45,094 nucleotides of DNA, taken from positions 1 to 45,094 of the forward strand of contig JAOBAU010000254.1 of NCBI GenBank assembly GCA_025463165.1. The letters run 5' to 3'. The translations under genes were made by a program, and so were the position numbers. Each line of letters begins with the position of its first letter. Position 1 is the first letter of the stretch. This document shows positions 1-8,728 of the stretch, piece after piece. A model generated the notes under the pieces. It was not told the DNA's origin, made no database searches, and worked only from the letters and a program-made list of their open reading frames with translations. Source of the stretch: Acidobacteriota bacterium (GTDB lineage Bacteria > Acidobacteriota > Thermoanaerobaculia > Gp7-AA8).

Positions 1-676
1 CCTCCCGTCGCAAGCCGAGCGCGCGCACTTTGTACAACTCGACGCCGGGATGCAGCCACGGTCCGTCCGAGCCGAAGATGATCTTGTGTGCGCCGGCGCG
101 CGCGACCGCTTCGCGCAGCAGATCGAATCGCCGGACGCCCGACGTGTCGGTGTAGACGTTCGGATGGCGCGCGACGATGTCGATGAGCGAGCGCTGCGCC
201 GCCCAGTCGTCGCCGAAGCTGCCGAGGTGCGGAATGATGAAGTTGACGTCGCGATACTCGGTGGCGAGCAGCTCGACCGAAGAGACTTCGCCCATCACGT
301 CATAGAGAATCGGCAGCGACCACGCGCGCGCCGCGTCGCAGATCTCGCGCGAGATGCGCGCATCGTGTCGATGCACTTTGATGCCGCGAAAGCCGTGCTC
401 TTCGACCGCTTCCGCGATCAGCTCCGCGATGCGTCCGCGATCGCGCTCGGCATTCACGAACGCCAGTCCGACGTAACGTTGCGGCGATCGGCGGACGATC
501 GCCGCAACTTCACGATTGGCGGTGCGATAGTCGGAATGAAACGCCGCCATCAGCACGGTGCGATCGATGCCGGCCGCCGTCGCGCGGCGCGCGTAATCGG
601 AAAGCCGGGCCGCGGTGTCCCACGGCCCGGTGAATCCACCTCCGCTGCCGGCGTGGCAGTGACCATCGACGATCAT
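1..676 (-). CDS. Amidohydrolase (TIM-barrel metal-dependent hydrolase), 3' end outside window
   Basis: Own translation of the minus strand from ATG at 676: MIVDGHCHAGSGGGFTGPWDTAARLSDYARRATAAGIDRTVLMAAFHSDYRTANREV...GFRGIKVHRHDARI...YRDVNFIIPHLGSFGDDW...HPNVYTDTSG...KIIFGSDGPWLHPGVEL. Typical amidohydrolase_2 motifs (DGHCH, HLG, FGSDGPW). Absent from the ORF track because it runs off the window. Confidence 0.85.
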   Translation of the reverse strand, partial: MIVDGHCHAGSGGGFTGPWDTAARLSDYARRATAAGIDRTVLMAAFHSDYRTANREVAAIVRRSPQRYVGLAFVNAERDRGRIAELIAEAVEEHGFRGIKVHRHDARISREICDAARAWSLPILYDVMGEVSSVELLATEYRDVNFIIPHLGSFGDDWAAQRSLIDIVARHPNVYTDTSGVRRFDLLREAVARAGAHKIIFGSDGPWLHPGVELYKVRALGLRRE

Positions 677-2187
677 CGCCGCTGCCGCGCCAGCTGCTGC
701 TGCATGAGGATAGCCGGCTCCGTTGCATCGATTTCGCGACTCGAGGTCGTGACGGGAGTCGTGCCGAGGTCGACGCCGGTGACGGCGTGGTACGCGTGGA
801 TGTAGCGCTGAACCTCGGTCTTCCAGAACTGCGCCCAGCCGCGCGCTTCGTTCTCGTTGTCCGCCACGCTCCAGTCGCCATAGCGGATGGACAGCAGGAT
901 CTGTTCGCCATGCACCGCGAGGTCGCGGAAGTGCGTGACCGACGTATCGGTCCAGCCCATGAGGCGTTTCATCGAATCGACGACGCCCATCCACGGCTCG
1001 GCGTACGGCACCATCTGGCGCGCACCGAGGAACTCGCGCATCTCGCGGCGCGAGAGAATCCACTGCTGCATCATCATTTCGGCGCGTGCCATCCACGTCA
1101 GGCCGCGGAACTGGTTGTGCGCTCCCTCGGCGAGGATGAGATGCACTTCGCGCAGCGCGTTGAGCAGCGGGAAACCGTCGGCGCGAATGGTGAGATTCGA
1201 CGCCCGCTCGTAAAAGATCGCGGCGTGATGCAGCAGCGCGTGGAATGCGGCGAGGAACTTCGAACGATCGTCGGCGACGCGCATCGTCGGCACCGCTTTT
1301 CCGATCAGCGAGAGGCCGTACTCGTGACGATATTCATACGCGCGGCGCGCGACCGTCAGCCGATGATCCTCATCCTGCACGTAGCCCCAGAAGATGTGCG
1401 ACAGCGGCCGCAGCGGATGCATCTCGAGGTTCGCGAGCGGCTCGCGATCGCCGGGACCGCGCTTGTTCTGGAAGCGAAGGCTGATGGCGTTGATCGCCTG
1501 CACCATCATCCCGTGCTCGTGCCAGAGCGACCAGTAAAGCTCGATGGCGCACGGATGCAGGACCTTGTCTGCGATGGGCGCGCTGCTGCAGAACGGACTC
1601 GGACCGATGTCGTTGAAGGCCTCGGTGATTCGATGGAGGTACGGCAGCATGCCTTCCGTGTCTTTGAGGTAGTTCTTCAGATCCTCGACGAGGTCGCGCT
1701 CCACGCCGAGACCGAGCCGGCCATCCTCGACTTCATAGCCGGTGAGGTCGAACACCGTTGCACAGCGATCCATCAGGAACACTTCGGTCGCGGCTTTCAG
1801 GACTTTGTAGCTGTCGACGCCGTTCAGCAGATGCGGCGGGAGCTTGGCGTGACCCGCGGCATCGGGACAGAGGATGCTGTTGACGTATTTCTCGTAGACG
1901 CTGAAGGACAGCGCCTGCGTGCCTTTGTGAATCGCCGCCCAGAGACCCTGCGCCGTCGTGTGGCCGATCGACGATTCCTGCAGATTCACATCGACCGTAC
2001 CGATGCGCAGCGGCGTTGCCGGCCAGGACTTGATGTCAACGGTCTCGTGCTCCTCGCTGCCGGCGACGCCGAAGTTTGCCGGTTTGGGCTCGGCAAGGTC
2101 AACGACCGGTGGCGTGGGAGAAGGGTTGTCGGGATCGTTCACCGGAGGAAGCGGTCCGCCGACGGTGTCATCTGATTTCTTAGGCAT
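673..2187 (-). CDS. Hypothetical protein (504 aa), operon member
   Basis: Long ORF MPKKSDDTVGGPLPPVNDPDNPS...; ATGA overlap with the downstream amidohydrolase and 21-nt gap to the upstream gene. No family recognised. Confidence 0.8.
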   Translation of the reverse strand: MPKKSDDTVGGPLPPVNDPDNPSPTPPVVDLAEPKPANFGVAGSEEHETVDIKSWPATPLRIGTVDVNLQESSIGHTTAQGLWAAIHKGTQALSFSVYEKYVNSILCPDAAGHAKLPPHLLNGVDSYKVLKAATEVFLMDRCATVFDLTGYEVEDGRLGLGVERDLVEDLKNYLKDTEGMLPYLHRITEAFNDIGPSPFCSSAPIADKVLHPCAIELYWSLWHEHGMMVQAINAISLRFQNKRGPGDREPLANLEMHPLRPLSHIFWGYVQDEDHRLTVARRAYEYRHEYGLSLIGKAVPTMRVADDRSKFLAAFHALLHHAAIFYERASNLTIRADGFPLLNALREVHLILAEGAHNQFRGLTWMARAEMMMQQWILSRREMREFLGARQMVPYAEPWMGVVDSMKRLMGWTDTSVTHFRDLAVHGEQILLSIRYGDWSVADNENEARGWAQFWKTEVQRYIHAYHAVTGVDLGTTPVTTSSREIDATEPAILMQQQLARQRR

Positions 2188-2208
2188 GTGTGTCTCCTTT
2201 TCTTCATG

Positions 2209-3516
2209 TCAGGCGGCGAGTGCCGGCGTGTGAGTGCGCGGAAGTCGGGTGTCGCGCAACGAGCGCATCAGCGCCCACCGCGTCAGTAACTGCGCGACGA
2301 CGCGACTCTCGCGTTCCGGTGTGAGCAGACGATCCTGTTTCGCCTGTCCGAGCACCGCGAGCGCAAGGGTCGGCGAGAGCGACTGCAGGCCGTCGACGAG
2401 CGGGCGCGATTCGCGGAAGATGCGGCGCAGCCGCGCGGGCGTTCGTTGCGCGAGCTCGAATGCGCTCGCGAACGGACGTCCTTTCATCGCCGCCGGCCGA
2501 TGCTCCGCCAGCAGGCGAAGGAACTCCGACATCGTCGCTTCGAGTGCGGCGATGATTCGCAGGCGCTCCGCATCGAGGCCGGTGCGTGGATAGAACGATT
2601 CCCACATCCGCACCAGCTGCCCCCACTGCGGATCGGGATGCAGCATCGCACCCGCGGCAGCGGAGAGCTTCACGCGAATCCACGGGAACGGATGAGGGTC
2701 CTCGGTGTCGAGACGGAAGACGATGGCGCGCGGCAGGCTGACGACGTTCATCAGTCCCTGCGTCGCCGCGACGCCGAGCTTGCCGACCGACCAGAAATCG
2801 GCGGCGATCTCCGAGATCCAGCGCTCCCACAACTGCCATGCGATGCGCTGTTCGGCGGGACTTTGCCGCTGCTTCGCCTTCAGGTCCGTGCGCAATCGCG
2901 GCAGAAGATCGAGCAGCGCCGCCGCCTGATGTCCGACTTCGTGTACGAGCGACGATGCCACGCCGCTGCCGACCATCCGTTCGCGCGGCATCCGAATGAC
3001 GGCGACAGGATTGTCGCCGCCGCCCGGCAAGCGCGCGCGGACGCGGCGGATTGCGGCGCCGTGTCCGCGGTCGAGATAGGTGATGACCGGCGGGCGCGGG
3101 AAGGAATCATCGCTGCCGATCGCCAGCGCGTCATCGGCAACGACGTCGAGACCGCCGAGCCAGACGCCGTTGCCGACTTCGGCGCGCAGATTCAGCGCGT
3201 CCGCGAAGATGTCGAACTGCGTCAGCGCGACGTTGAAGCGCAGTTTCAGAATTGCGAAGCGGTGCTGCGCGTGCGCCGCGCTCGCGCCGCGTCCCTCCGG
3301 CGTGCGCAGCCACTGAATGTAATCCTTGATGCGGTGACGCAGCCGGCGCCGGCCGTCGATCAGATAGTGCTCGATGGCGTGCGCCGCCTGGTCGGAGATC
3401 CGCGCCGCGGAGACCATCGGCATCGCCAGTGCGAACGGCTGCACGTTGGCGAGCCTCGTCTGCAGCGCGCGCGCTTCGAGCGTCAGCGTTGCGGCGACGT
3501 AAGAGGGGAGCGCCAT
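2209..3516 (-). CDS. Putative HEXXH zinc metallopeptidase-like protein (435 aa)
   Basis: SSLVHEVGHQAAALLDLLPRL contains HEVGH; a downstream EIAADFW could supply a third ligand. Start codon shares a base with the preceding stop (TGATG). Confidence 0.75.
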   Translation of the reverse strand: MALPSYVAATLTLEARALQTRLANVQPFALAMPMVSAARISDQAAHAIEHYLIDGRRRLRHRIKDYIQWLRTPEGRGASAAHAQHRFAILKLRFNVALTQFDIFADALNLRAEVGNGVWLGGLDVVADDALAIGSDDSFPRPPVITYLDRGHGAAIRRVRARLPGGGDNPVAVIRMPRERMVGSGVASSLVHEVGHQAAALLDLLPRLRTDLKAKQRQSPAEQRIAWQLWERWISEIAADFWSVGKLGVAATQGLMNVVSLPRAIVFRLDTEDPHPFPWIRVKLSAAAGAMLHPDPQWGQLVRMWESFYPRTGLDAERLRIIAALEATMSEFLRLLAEHRPAAMKGRPFASAFELAQRTPARLRRIFRESRPLVDGLQSLSPTLALAVLGQAKQDRLLTPERESRVVAQLLTRWALMRSLRDTRLPRTHTPALAA

Positions 3517-4082
3517 CAGAATGCTCCGAGGATTTGCAGACGGTTTCCGGAGCGGATCCAGCGGCCCGACATCGGCCGTGGCGACACGGGACGGACGAGG
3601 CCGGGCGCATATTCGCGCGCGGCCTGTATGACGGCGCCGCGAGCGACGCGCATCGGATCGGCGTACGGCGGCGCGGAGCCGGCGTTCTTCGCCGCGACGC
3701 AGGCGAGCCGGACGAACTGCTTCGCCACTTCGAGCTCCTGCTCCGCTTCCGGCAGCGTTTCGTCGACTTCGAAGAGCTTCGTGGCCATCGAGCCGAGCTT
3801 GCCGCCGATCTGCGCACCGATCGGGCCGCCGAAGAATCCGCCGGCGACCTTTCCCGCGATCGGAAGCAGCGTCTTCGCGAGCGGCTTGATGAACTTTCCC
3901 GCCCCTTTGAGCAGCTTCCTGAAGAACTCTTCGAGCTCTGCTTCGCCCGAGAGCGTCAGCAGTTCGTGGGCGAGCTCGAGCTCCTGTTCCTGCGACATTT
4001 CACCGGTGAATTCGCGATCTTCCCACTGCGTTTCATAGGCTTCGGAATCGTATGTTCTGAGTGTGCGATCGAGATCGTGCAT
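3516..4082 (-). CDS. Acidic N-terminus / glycine-zipper protein, paralogue 1
   Basis: MHDLDRTLRTYDSEAYETQWEDREFTGEMSQEQELELAHELLTLSGEAELEEFFRKLLKGAGKFIKP...GKVAGGFFGGPIGAQIGGKLGSMATKLFE...ELEVAKQFVRLACVAAKNA...GRWIRSGNRLQILGAF. Start chosen at internal Met (ORF track begins at 4100). Confidence 0.75.
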   Translation of the reverse strand: MHDLDRTLRTYDSEAYETQWEDREFTGEMSQEQELELAHELLTLSGEAELEEFFRKLLKGAGKFIKPLAKTLLPIAGKVAGGFFGGPIGAQIGGKLGSMATKLFEVDETLPEAEQELEVAKQFVRLACVAAKNAGSAPPYADPMRVARGAVIQAAREYAPGLVRPVSPRPMSGRWIRSGNRLQILGAF

Positions 4083-4096
4083 GGCGTTCTCCTTCC

Positions 4097-4765
4097 TCAC
4101 AGTCCGACGACGACGATGCGGCGGCCGCGGCGAAACCAGCGGCCGGTCGCGGGGCGCGTGGCGTTGCCGGGACAGCTGCCGCCGCCGAGGCTCGTGACGA
4201 GGCCGGGTGCGTGACGCTGCGCGGCGCTGGCGAGCGCTCGCTGTGCGGTCAGCTGCGGATTGCCGTTGCGCGGTGCGGATGCGAGGTTGTTCGCCGCGGT
4301 GGTGGAGAGACGGACGAACTGCTTCGCCATCTCGAACTCGCGGTCTTCGCCGCTCATCCCTTCGAGCTCGAGCCCGAAGATGGAGCTGGCGAGATTACCG
4401 GCCTGCGTTCCGATCTGACCGCCGCGGTTGCCGCCGAAGTAGCTGCCGATCGCTTCGCCGCCGAGCGGCAGCGCTTTCTTCGCCGTGTCGCGAAGCAGCC
4501 CTTTCAGCTTCTGGCCGGCCGGCGTGTTCAGCACGCCTTTGACGCCTTTCAGCAGCTTGCCGAAAAATTCGTCCAGCTCACGCTCGCCGGAGATCGAAAG
4601 CAGTTCGGCCGCGAGCTCCAGCTCGCGATCTTCGCCCTCGTATTCGTGCTGGCTCTCGTGCTGGCTTTCGTAGCTCTCGTACTGGCTTTCGCCTTCGCCT
4701 TCCCCGAGAAACTCGAACTCCCCTTCGAACTCGTTTGTCTCGAATGCGTTCTCGTTCACGTTCAT
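4097..4765 (-). CDS. Acidic N-terminus / glycine-zipper protein, paralogue 2
   Basis: MNVNENAFETNEFEGEFEFLGEGEGESQYESYESQHESQHEYEGEDRELELAAELLSISGERELDEFFGKLLKGVKG...GGEAIGSYFGGNRGGQIGTQAGNLASSIFGLELEGM...EFEMAKQFVRLSTTAANN...GRWFRRGRRIVVVGL. Collinear with paralogue 1. Start chosen at MNVNE (ORF track begins at 4792). Confidence 0.75.
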   Translation of the reverse strand: MNVNENAFETNEFEGEFEFLGEGEGESQYESYESQHESQHEYEGEDRELELAAELLSISGERELDEFFGKLLKGVKGVLNTPAGQKLKGLLRDTAKKALPLGGEAIGSYFGGNRGGQIGTQAGNLASSIFGLELEGMSGEDREFEMAKQFVRLSTTAANNLASAPRNGNPQLTAQRALASAAQRHAPGLVTSLGGGSCPGNATRPATGRWFRRGRRIVVVGL

Positions 4766-5007
4766 GTGTGTCCTCCGTTTCGGAGTGCACATGGAGCAAC
4801 GGCAGAGCCACCGTGACTTACTGATTTATCGTTGCTTCAGGTGAACGTAAGTTCGTAGGGAGGGATGGAAGGGCATTGCGGGGTGAAGATTGGTTCGCCT
4901 TTCTTCCGCTAAAGAATAAGAACGTAATGCCCGTCACGGCCGTGCGACGTTTCGGAACCGAATGTGGCTTCCATCCGATTCTGAAAAACCGTGGAGGAAG
5001 AAACGAC

Positions 5008-5622
5008 ATGTCTCATTCGATTCGCACGCTCCTGCTCTCGCTCGTCGCCGTCGCTCTCGCTGCACCCGTTTTTGCGTACAACGTCGTCAACACATCGTGG
5101 ACGGTCCAGTGCCTCTTCAGCACGAGCTGCAGCGTCACCGTGACGGACTACGTTGCGGAATTCGCCGTCAGCGGAGGCAGCGGCAATGGCCGATTGCAGT
5201 CTCGCGTGTATCAGGGCCAGCCAGGTTCCACGGCCGCGGGCAAGTGGATCTACGAATACCGCATCAACCTCGGGCCGGTCGGCGGCATCGTGAATGTCCC
5301 GTACGCCGACCAGCTGGCGATCGCGTCGTGGGGAACGGTTCGCCAATACGACTACAACTCCGACAGCGTCGCCACCGATCATGTGTTCAACATCACCAGC
5401 GGCGGCCTCGGCACGAAGGCCGTGACGTCCGCGTTTCTCTCGGCGCCGTGGTCGTACTTCGTGTTGAGCAATCCCGTCTACGCCGGCAACTTTCCGGGCG
5501 GCGGCGAGAGCAGCTATTTCTTCGGCCTCGTCTCCGACCAGGCGCCGGTCCTGCGGACGGTTTGGGTTCACACCGACAGCGGATGGGTGTCCATGACCGG
5601 TTACGCGCCGCCGCTTCCGTAA
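5008..5622 (+). CDS. Secreted hypothetical protein (about 204 aa) with signal peptide
   Basis: [31 protein letters not shown]: classical signal peptide; GGAGG about 10 nt upstream of ATG at 5008. Confidence 0.75.
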   Translation: MSHSIRTLLLSLVAVALAAPVFAYNVVNTSWTVQCLFSTSCSVTVTDYVAEFAVSGGSGNGRLQSRVYQGQPGSTAAGKWIYEYRINLGPVGGIVNVPYADQLAIASWGTVRQYDYNSDSVATDHVFNITSGGLGTKAVTSAFLSAPWSYFVLSNPVYAGNFPGGGESSYFFGLVSDQAPVLRTVWVHTDSGWVSMTGYAPPLP

Positions 5623-6641
5623 TGCCGATTTGCGAGTGCGGATGCGCGGGTGTCGCCGCGCATCCGCTGCTCCCTCAACCCGCTCGCTTTTGACGCAAGT
5701 GCGTCGAGCACCGCGCGGCCGACCGCTTCGACGACCGGCACGACGACCGAGTTGCCGAACTGTTTGTAGGCCTGCGTGTCGGAGACGACGATCTTGAAGG
5801 AGTCGGGATAGCCCATCAGCCGCGCGCATTCACGCGGCGTGAGTCGGCGCGGAGTGGCGGCGCCGCGTCGCGGGATGAGGATCTCGGAACCGTCTTTGTA
5901 GTAACGCGCGCTGAGCGTGCGCGTGATGCCGTCGAGCTTCGCGAGTCCGAAGCCGAAGCCGTTCCCGGCCGCCTGATGTTTGCGCGCGTAATCCTGCAGG
6001 TACTGCCACAGCTTGTCGCTCAGGCCGTACTTCGCGTCGACGCCTTTCTGCAGGATGTCGCGCAGCGGCGGCGAGTCGTTCGTCCAGCGCGGAAAGTCGA
6101 ACGCGCGCGGCTCGCGAAAGCCGACGATGAAGATTCGTTCGCGATGCTGCGGCACGACGTGCTTCGCATCGAGCACCTGAAAGTGGACGTCGTATCCAAG
6201 GTCTTCTTTCAGCGTGCGATGGATGACTTCGAAGGTGCGGCCCTTGTCGTGCGTGCGGAGGTTGCGGACGTTCTCGAGGATGAACGCGCACGGGCGATGT
6301 GCGTCAACGATGCGCGCGATCTCGAAGAAGAGATTTCCCTGCGTCGGATCGGCGAAACCGTGCGGACGGCCGAGACTGTTCTTCTTCGACACGCCGGAGA
6401 TCGAGAATGGCTGACAGGGAAACCCGGCGGTGAGGATGTCGTGCCGCGGGATGTCGGCCGCGTCGATCTGACGAATGTCGCCCGCCGGCTCGTCGCCGAA
6501 ATTCGCGGCGTAAGTCTGTCGCGCGAAGCGATCCCAGTCGGACGAAAAGACGCACGTTCCGCCGAGCCGCTCGAGCGCGATCCGGAAGCCGCCGATGCCT
6601 GAGAAGAGGTCGATGAAACGAAAGGGACGGGTGGGTGACAT
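5601..6641 (-). CDS. dcm: DNA (cytosine-5)-methyltransferase, Dcm/M.EcoRII-like
   Basis: [18 protein letters not shown] (motif I), [12 protein letters not shown] (motif IV), ENVRNL (motif VI), [11 protein letters not shown] (motif VIII), [12 protein letters not shown] (motif X). Confidence 0.95.
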   Translation of the reverse strand: MSPTRPFRFIDLFSGIGGFRIALERLGGTCVFSSDWDRFARQTYAANFGDEPAGDIRQIDAADIPRHDILTAGFPCQPFSISGVSKKNSLGRPHGFADPTQGNLFFEIARIVDAHRPCAFILENVRNLRTHDKGRTFEVIHRTLKEDLGYDVHFQVLDAKHVVPQHRERIFIVGFREPRAFDFPRWTNDSPPLRDILQKGVDAKYGLSDKLWQYLQDYARKHQAAGNGFGFGLAKLDGITRTLSARYYKDGSEILIPRRGAATPRRLTPRECARLMGYPDSFKIVVSDTQAYKQFGNSVVVPVVEAVGRAVLDALASKASGLREQRMRGDTRASALANRHYGSGGA

Positions 6642-6670
6642 CCGTCGATCAGAATACCGCGAGAAACTCG

Positions 6671-6714
6671 CCCCTCACCCGGCCTTTGGCCACGCTCTCC
6701 CGGAGGGCAAGGGA
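6671..6714 (+). repeat. Dispersed palindromic repeat, copy A
   Basis: cccctcacccggcctttggccacgctctcccggagggcaaggga; same architecture as copies B, C and D. Confidence 0.75.
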
Positions 6715-6752
6715 TTTTGCGTCGCTCCACGCCGCGTAGAATCGCGGTTGCC

Positions 6753-7169
6753 GTGGTCGACGTCCTTTCTCCCGCGCAGCGCAGGAAGAACATGCAGCGA
6801 ATCCGGTCGAAGGATACGCAGCCGGAGCTGCGCGTGCGGCGGCTCATTCACGCCCTCGGCTATCGCTATCGATTGCACGCGCGCGAGTTACCGGGACGAC
6901 CCGATCTCGTCTTTCGTTCGCGGCGCAAAGCGATCTTCGTGCATGGCTGTTACTGGCACGTCCACAGTTGCGCGCTCGGTCGCGTGGCGCCGGCGACGAA
7001 TGCGGAATTCTGGCGTGCGAAGCGGCAGAGCAACGTCGATCGCGATCTGCGCAATCTTGCGGCGTTGCGTGATGCAGGATGGCAAACGCTCGTGATCTGG
7101 CAGTGTGAGATTGCGGACGCCGACGCGCTCACGCAGCGCATTCGCGAGTTTCTCGAGGACGCTCGTTGA
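6753..7169 (+). CDS. vsr: Very short patch repair (Vsr) endonuclease
   Basis: VDVLSPAQRRKNMQRIRSKDTQPELRVRRLIHALGYRYRLHARELPGRPDLVFRSRRKAIFVHGCYWHVHSC...FWRAKRQSNVDRD: canonical Vsr motifs. Start assigned to GTG at 6753 (ORF track starts 6717). Confidence 0.93.
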   Translation: MVDVLSPAQRRKNMQRIRSKDTQPELRVRRLIHALGYRYRLHARELPGRPDLVFRSRRKAIFVHGCYWHVHSCALGRVAPATNAEFWRAKRQSNVDRDLRNLAALRDAGWQTLVIWQCEIADADALTQRIREFLEDAR

Positions 7170-8380
7170 CGCTGTCGCTCGCGTCGGTCTTCGCGTCGGT
7201 GGCGACGAAGCGGCTGGCGCTCGTCGATCTGCCGAAGCGCGGGTCGCATCAGCACGAGTTGAATGGCTCGTCGCGCCTGCGGGAGTTTTTCGGGAAAGAG
7301 AAAGTTCAGGGCGAGCTGCAGTGGCATCGCTTCGCCGAGGATGCGGAGCCCGCGCATGCCGCGGGGACGTTCACGTTTTACGACTCGCGCGCGAGGAGCG
7401 CCGATCGCACGGGACGGAGCGAGTGGCGGATGTACTACACCGGCGCGTTCCTCGAGCGCGCCGCTCCGGGCGATCTGCTCGTGCTCGCCCGCGCGCGCGG
7501 CGGCGACATTCACGCGCTCGTGTTCGAAGAGCATTCGAGCTGGATGCGCTCCGCGCGCGTGCTGTTCGATATCGATGCGAACGCGACGCTCTTCCGCGTG
7601 TCCGGCGAGGAGGAGCTCGATCGCCGCGCGCTCGAATTCGTCTACGCACGCATTCTCGAAGAGCTGCAGCTCGACGTCGTGCTGCCTTCCACTCCCGCTC
7701 ACGAAACGATCGCGGAACGCGAGCTCGCTGCAGCGGTGAAAGCGGGACTGAAGTTTCCGACCACCGCGCGAATGGCTGCCGTCGCGCGCGAGCTCGCGGG
7801 CGTTGAATCGGCCGACGCCGACGAGACGCTGCTTCGCTGGCTCGAAGCTGAAGAGCGAATCTTTCGCGCCGCCGAACGGCAGCTCGTCGACGTGAAGCTG
7901 CGCGCCGGCTTCACCGACGTCGACGACTTCGTCAGCTATTCGCTGTCGGTGCAGAATCGCCGCAAGTCGCGCATGGGACTGGCGCTGCAAAACCATCTCA
8001 CCGAACTGTTCCGCGCGAACGCCATCCGGTTCTCGGCGCAGGCGTACACCGAGAACCGGAAGAAGCCCGACTTTCTCTTCCCGGGAGAGTCGGAGTATCA
8101 CGACGCGAATTTCGATTCGTCGCGTCTGGCGATGCTCGCCGCGAAGTCATCGTGCAAAGATCGCTGGCCGCAAATCCTGCCGGAGGCTGATCGGATTCCG
8201 ATCAAGCATCTCTGCACGCTCGAAGCGTCGATCTCCGAGGCGCAGACGGAGGAGATGACGCGGAAGCAGGTCGTGCTCGTTCTTCCGCACGCGCTGCACG
8301 CGACCTACTCCGCATCACAGCGCGCCACACTACTCACGCTGCAGCAATTCATCGAGCAGCTCCGCCAACTCCAGCGCTAA
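7166..8380 (+). CDS. Type IIE restriction endonuclease, EcoRII-like (B3-like effector domain plus EcoRII-C catalytic domain)
   Basis: TTG start overlapping the vsr stop (TTGA). N-terminus GSHQHELNGSS...TFTFYDSRARSADRTGRSEWRM resembles EcoRII-N. C-terminus NRKKPDFLFPGESEYHDANFDSSRLAMLAAKSSCKDRWPQILPEADRIPIKHLCTLEASISEAQTEEM closely follows the EcoRII/PspGI catalytic core. Confidence 0.93.
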   Translation: MTLSLASVFASVATKRLALVDLPKRGSHQHELNGSSRLREFFGKEKVQGELQWHRFAEDAEPAHAAGTFTFYDSRARSADRTGRSEWRMYYTGAFLERAAPGDLLVLARARGGDIHALVFEEHSSWMRSARVLFDIDANATLFRVSGEEELDRRALEFVYARILEELQLDVVLPSTPAHETIAERELAAAVKAGLKFPTTARMAAVARELAGVESADADETLLRWLEAEERIFRAAERQLVDVKLRAGFTDVDDFVSYSLSVQNRRKSRMGLALQNHLTELFRANAIRFSAQAYTENRKKPDFLFPGESEYHDANFDSSRLAMLAAKSSCKDRWPQILPEADRIPIKHLCTLEASISEAQTEEMTRKQVVLVLPHALHATYSASQRATLLTLQQFIEQLRQLQR

Positions 8381-8465
8381 CGCGCAACCTCCGCAACATT
8401 TCCCTCGCCTCGGCGCCATCGGGATTCAGCTTCAGCGCCGCTTCGTATTCGCGAATCGCAGCGTC
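8375..8465 (-). pseudogene. Remnant of a TPR-repeat C-terminus
   Basis: Minus-strand frame reads AAIREYEAALKLNPDGAEAREMLRRLR, a TPR-type motif, with no upstream TPR body. Confidence 0.45.
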
Positions 8466-8711
8466 GCGATCGATCGCGCCACGCGTGCGGTGACGCGCGG
8501 CGGCATCGTCATCGAGCTCGCGCCGAAAGAGTACGAGCTGCTCGTCGCGCTCGTCGATCGGCAGGGCGCGGTCCGGGTCGCGTCGGATTCGGTGATCACG
8601 CGGACGATCGATACCCACATCGCCGAGCTGCGGCGAAAGCTCGAACACGATCCCGCGCATCCGCGCCACATCCTGACGGTGCGGAAGGTCGGCGATCGAC
8701 TGCAGCGGTGA
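8462..8711 (+). pseudogene. Remnant of an OmpR-family winged-helix DNA-binding domain
   Basis: Reads VAIDRATRAVTRGGIVIELAPKEYELLVALVDRQGAVRVASDSVITRTIDTHIAELRRKLEHDPAHPRHILTVRKVGDRLQR; no receiver domain upstream, and the SREELLxxVWG segment is missing. Confidence 0.7.
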
Positions 8712-8728
8712 CGTACCATTTCGCGCGA

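Noticed and set aside
787-2175. 462-aa plus-strand ORF
   Set aside because: Antisense to the 504-aa operon gene; Arg/His/Asp-rich shadow translation typical of high-GC DNA, no recognisable domain.
2446-4038. 530-aa plus-strand ORF
   Set aside because: Antisense to the metallopeptidase-like and glycine-zipper genes; low-complexity RRA/SSS composition.
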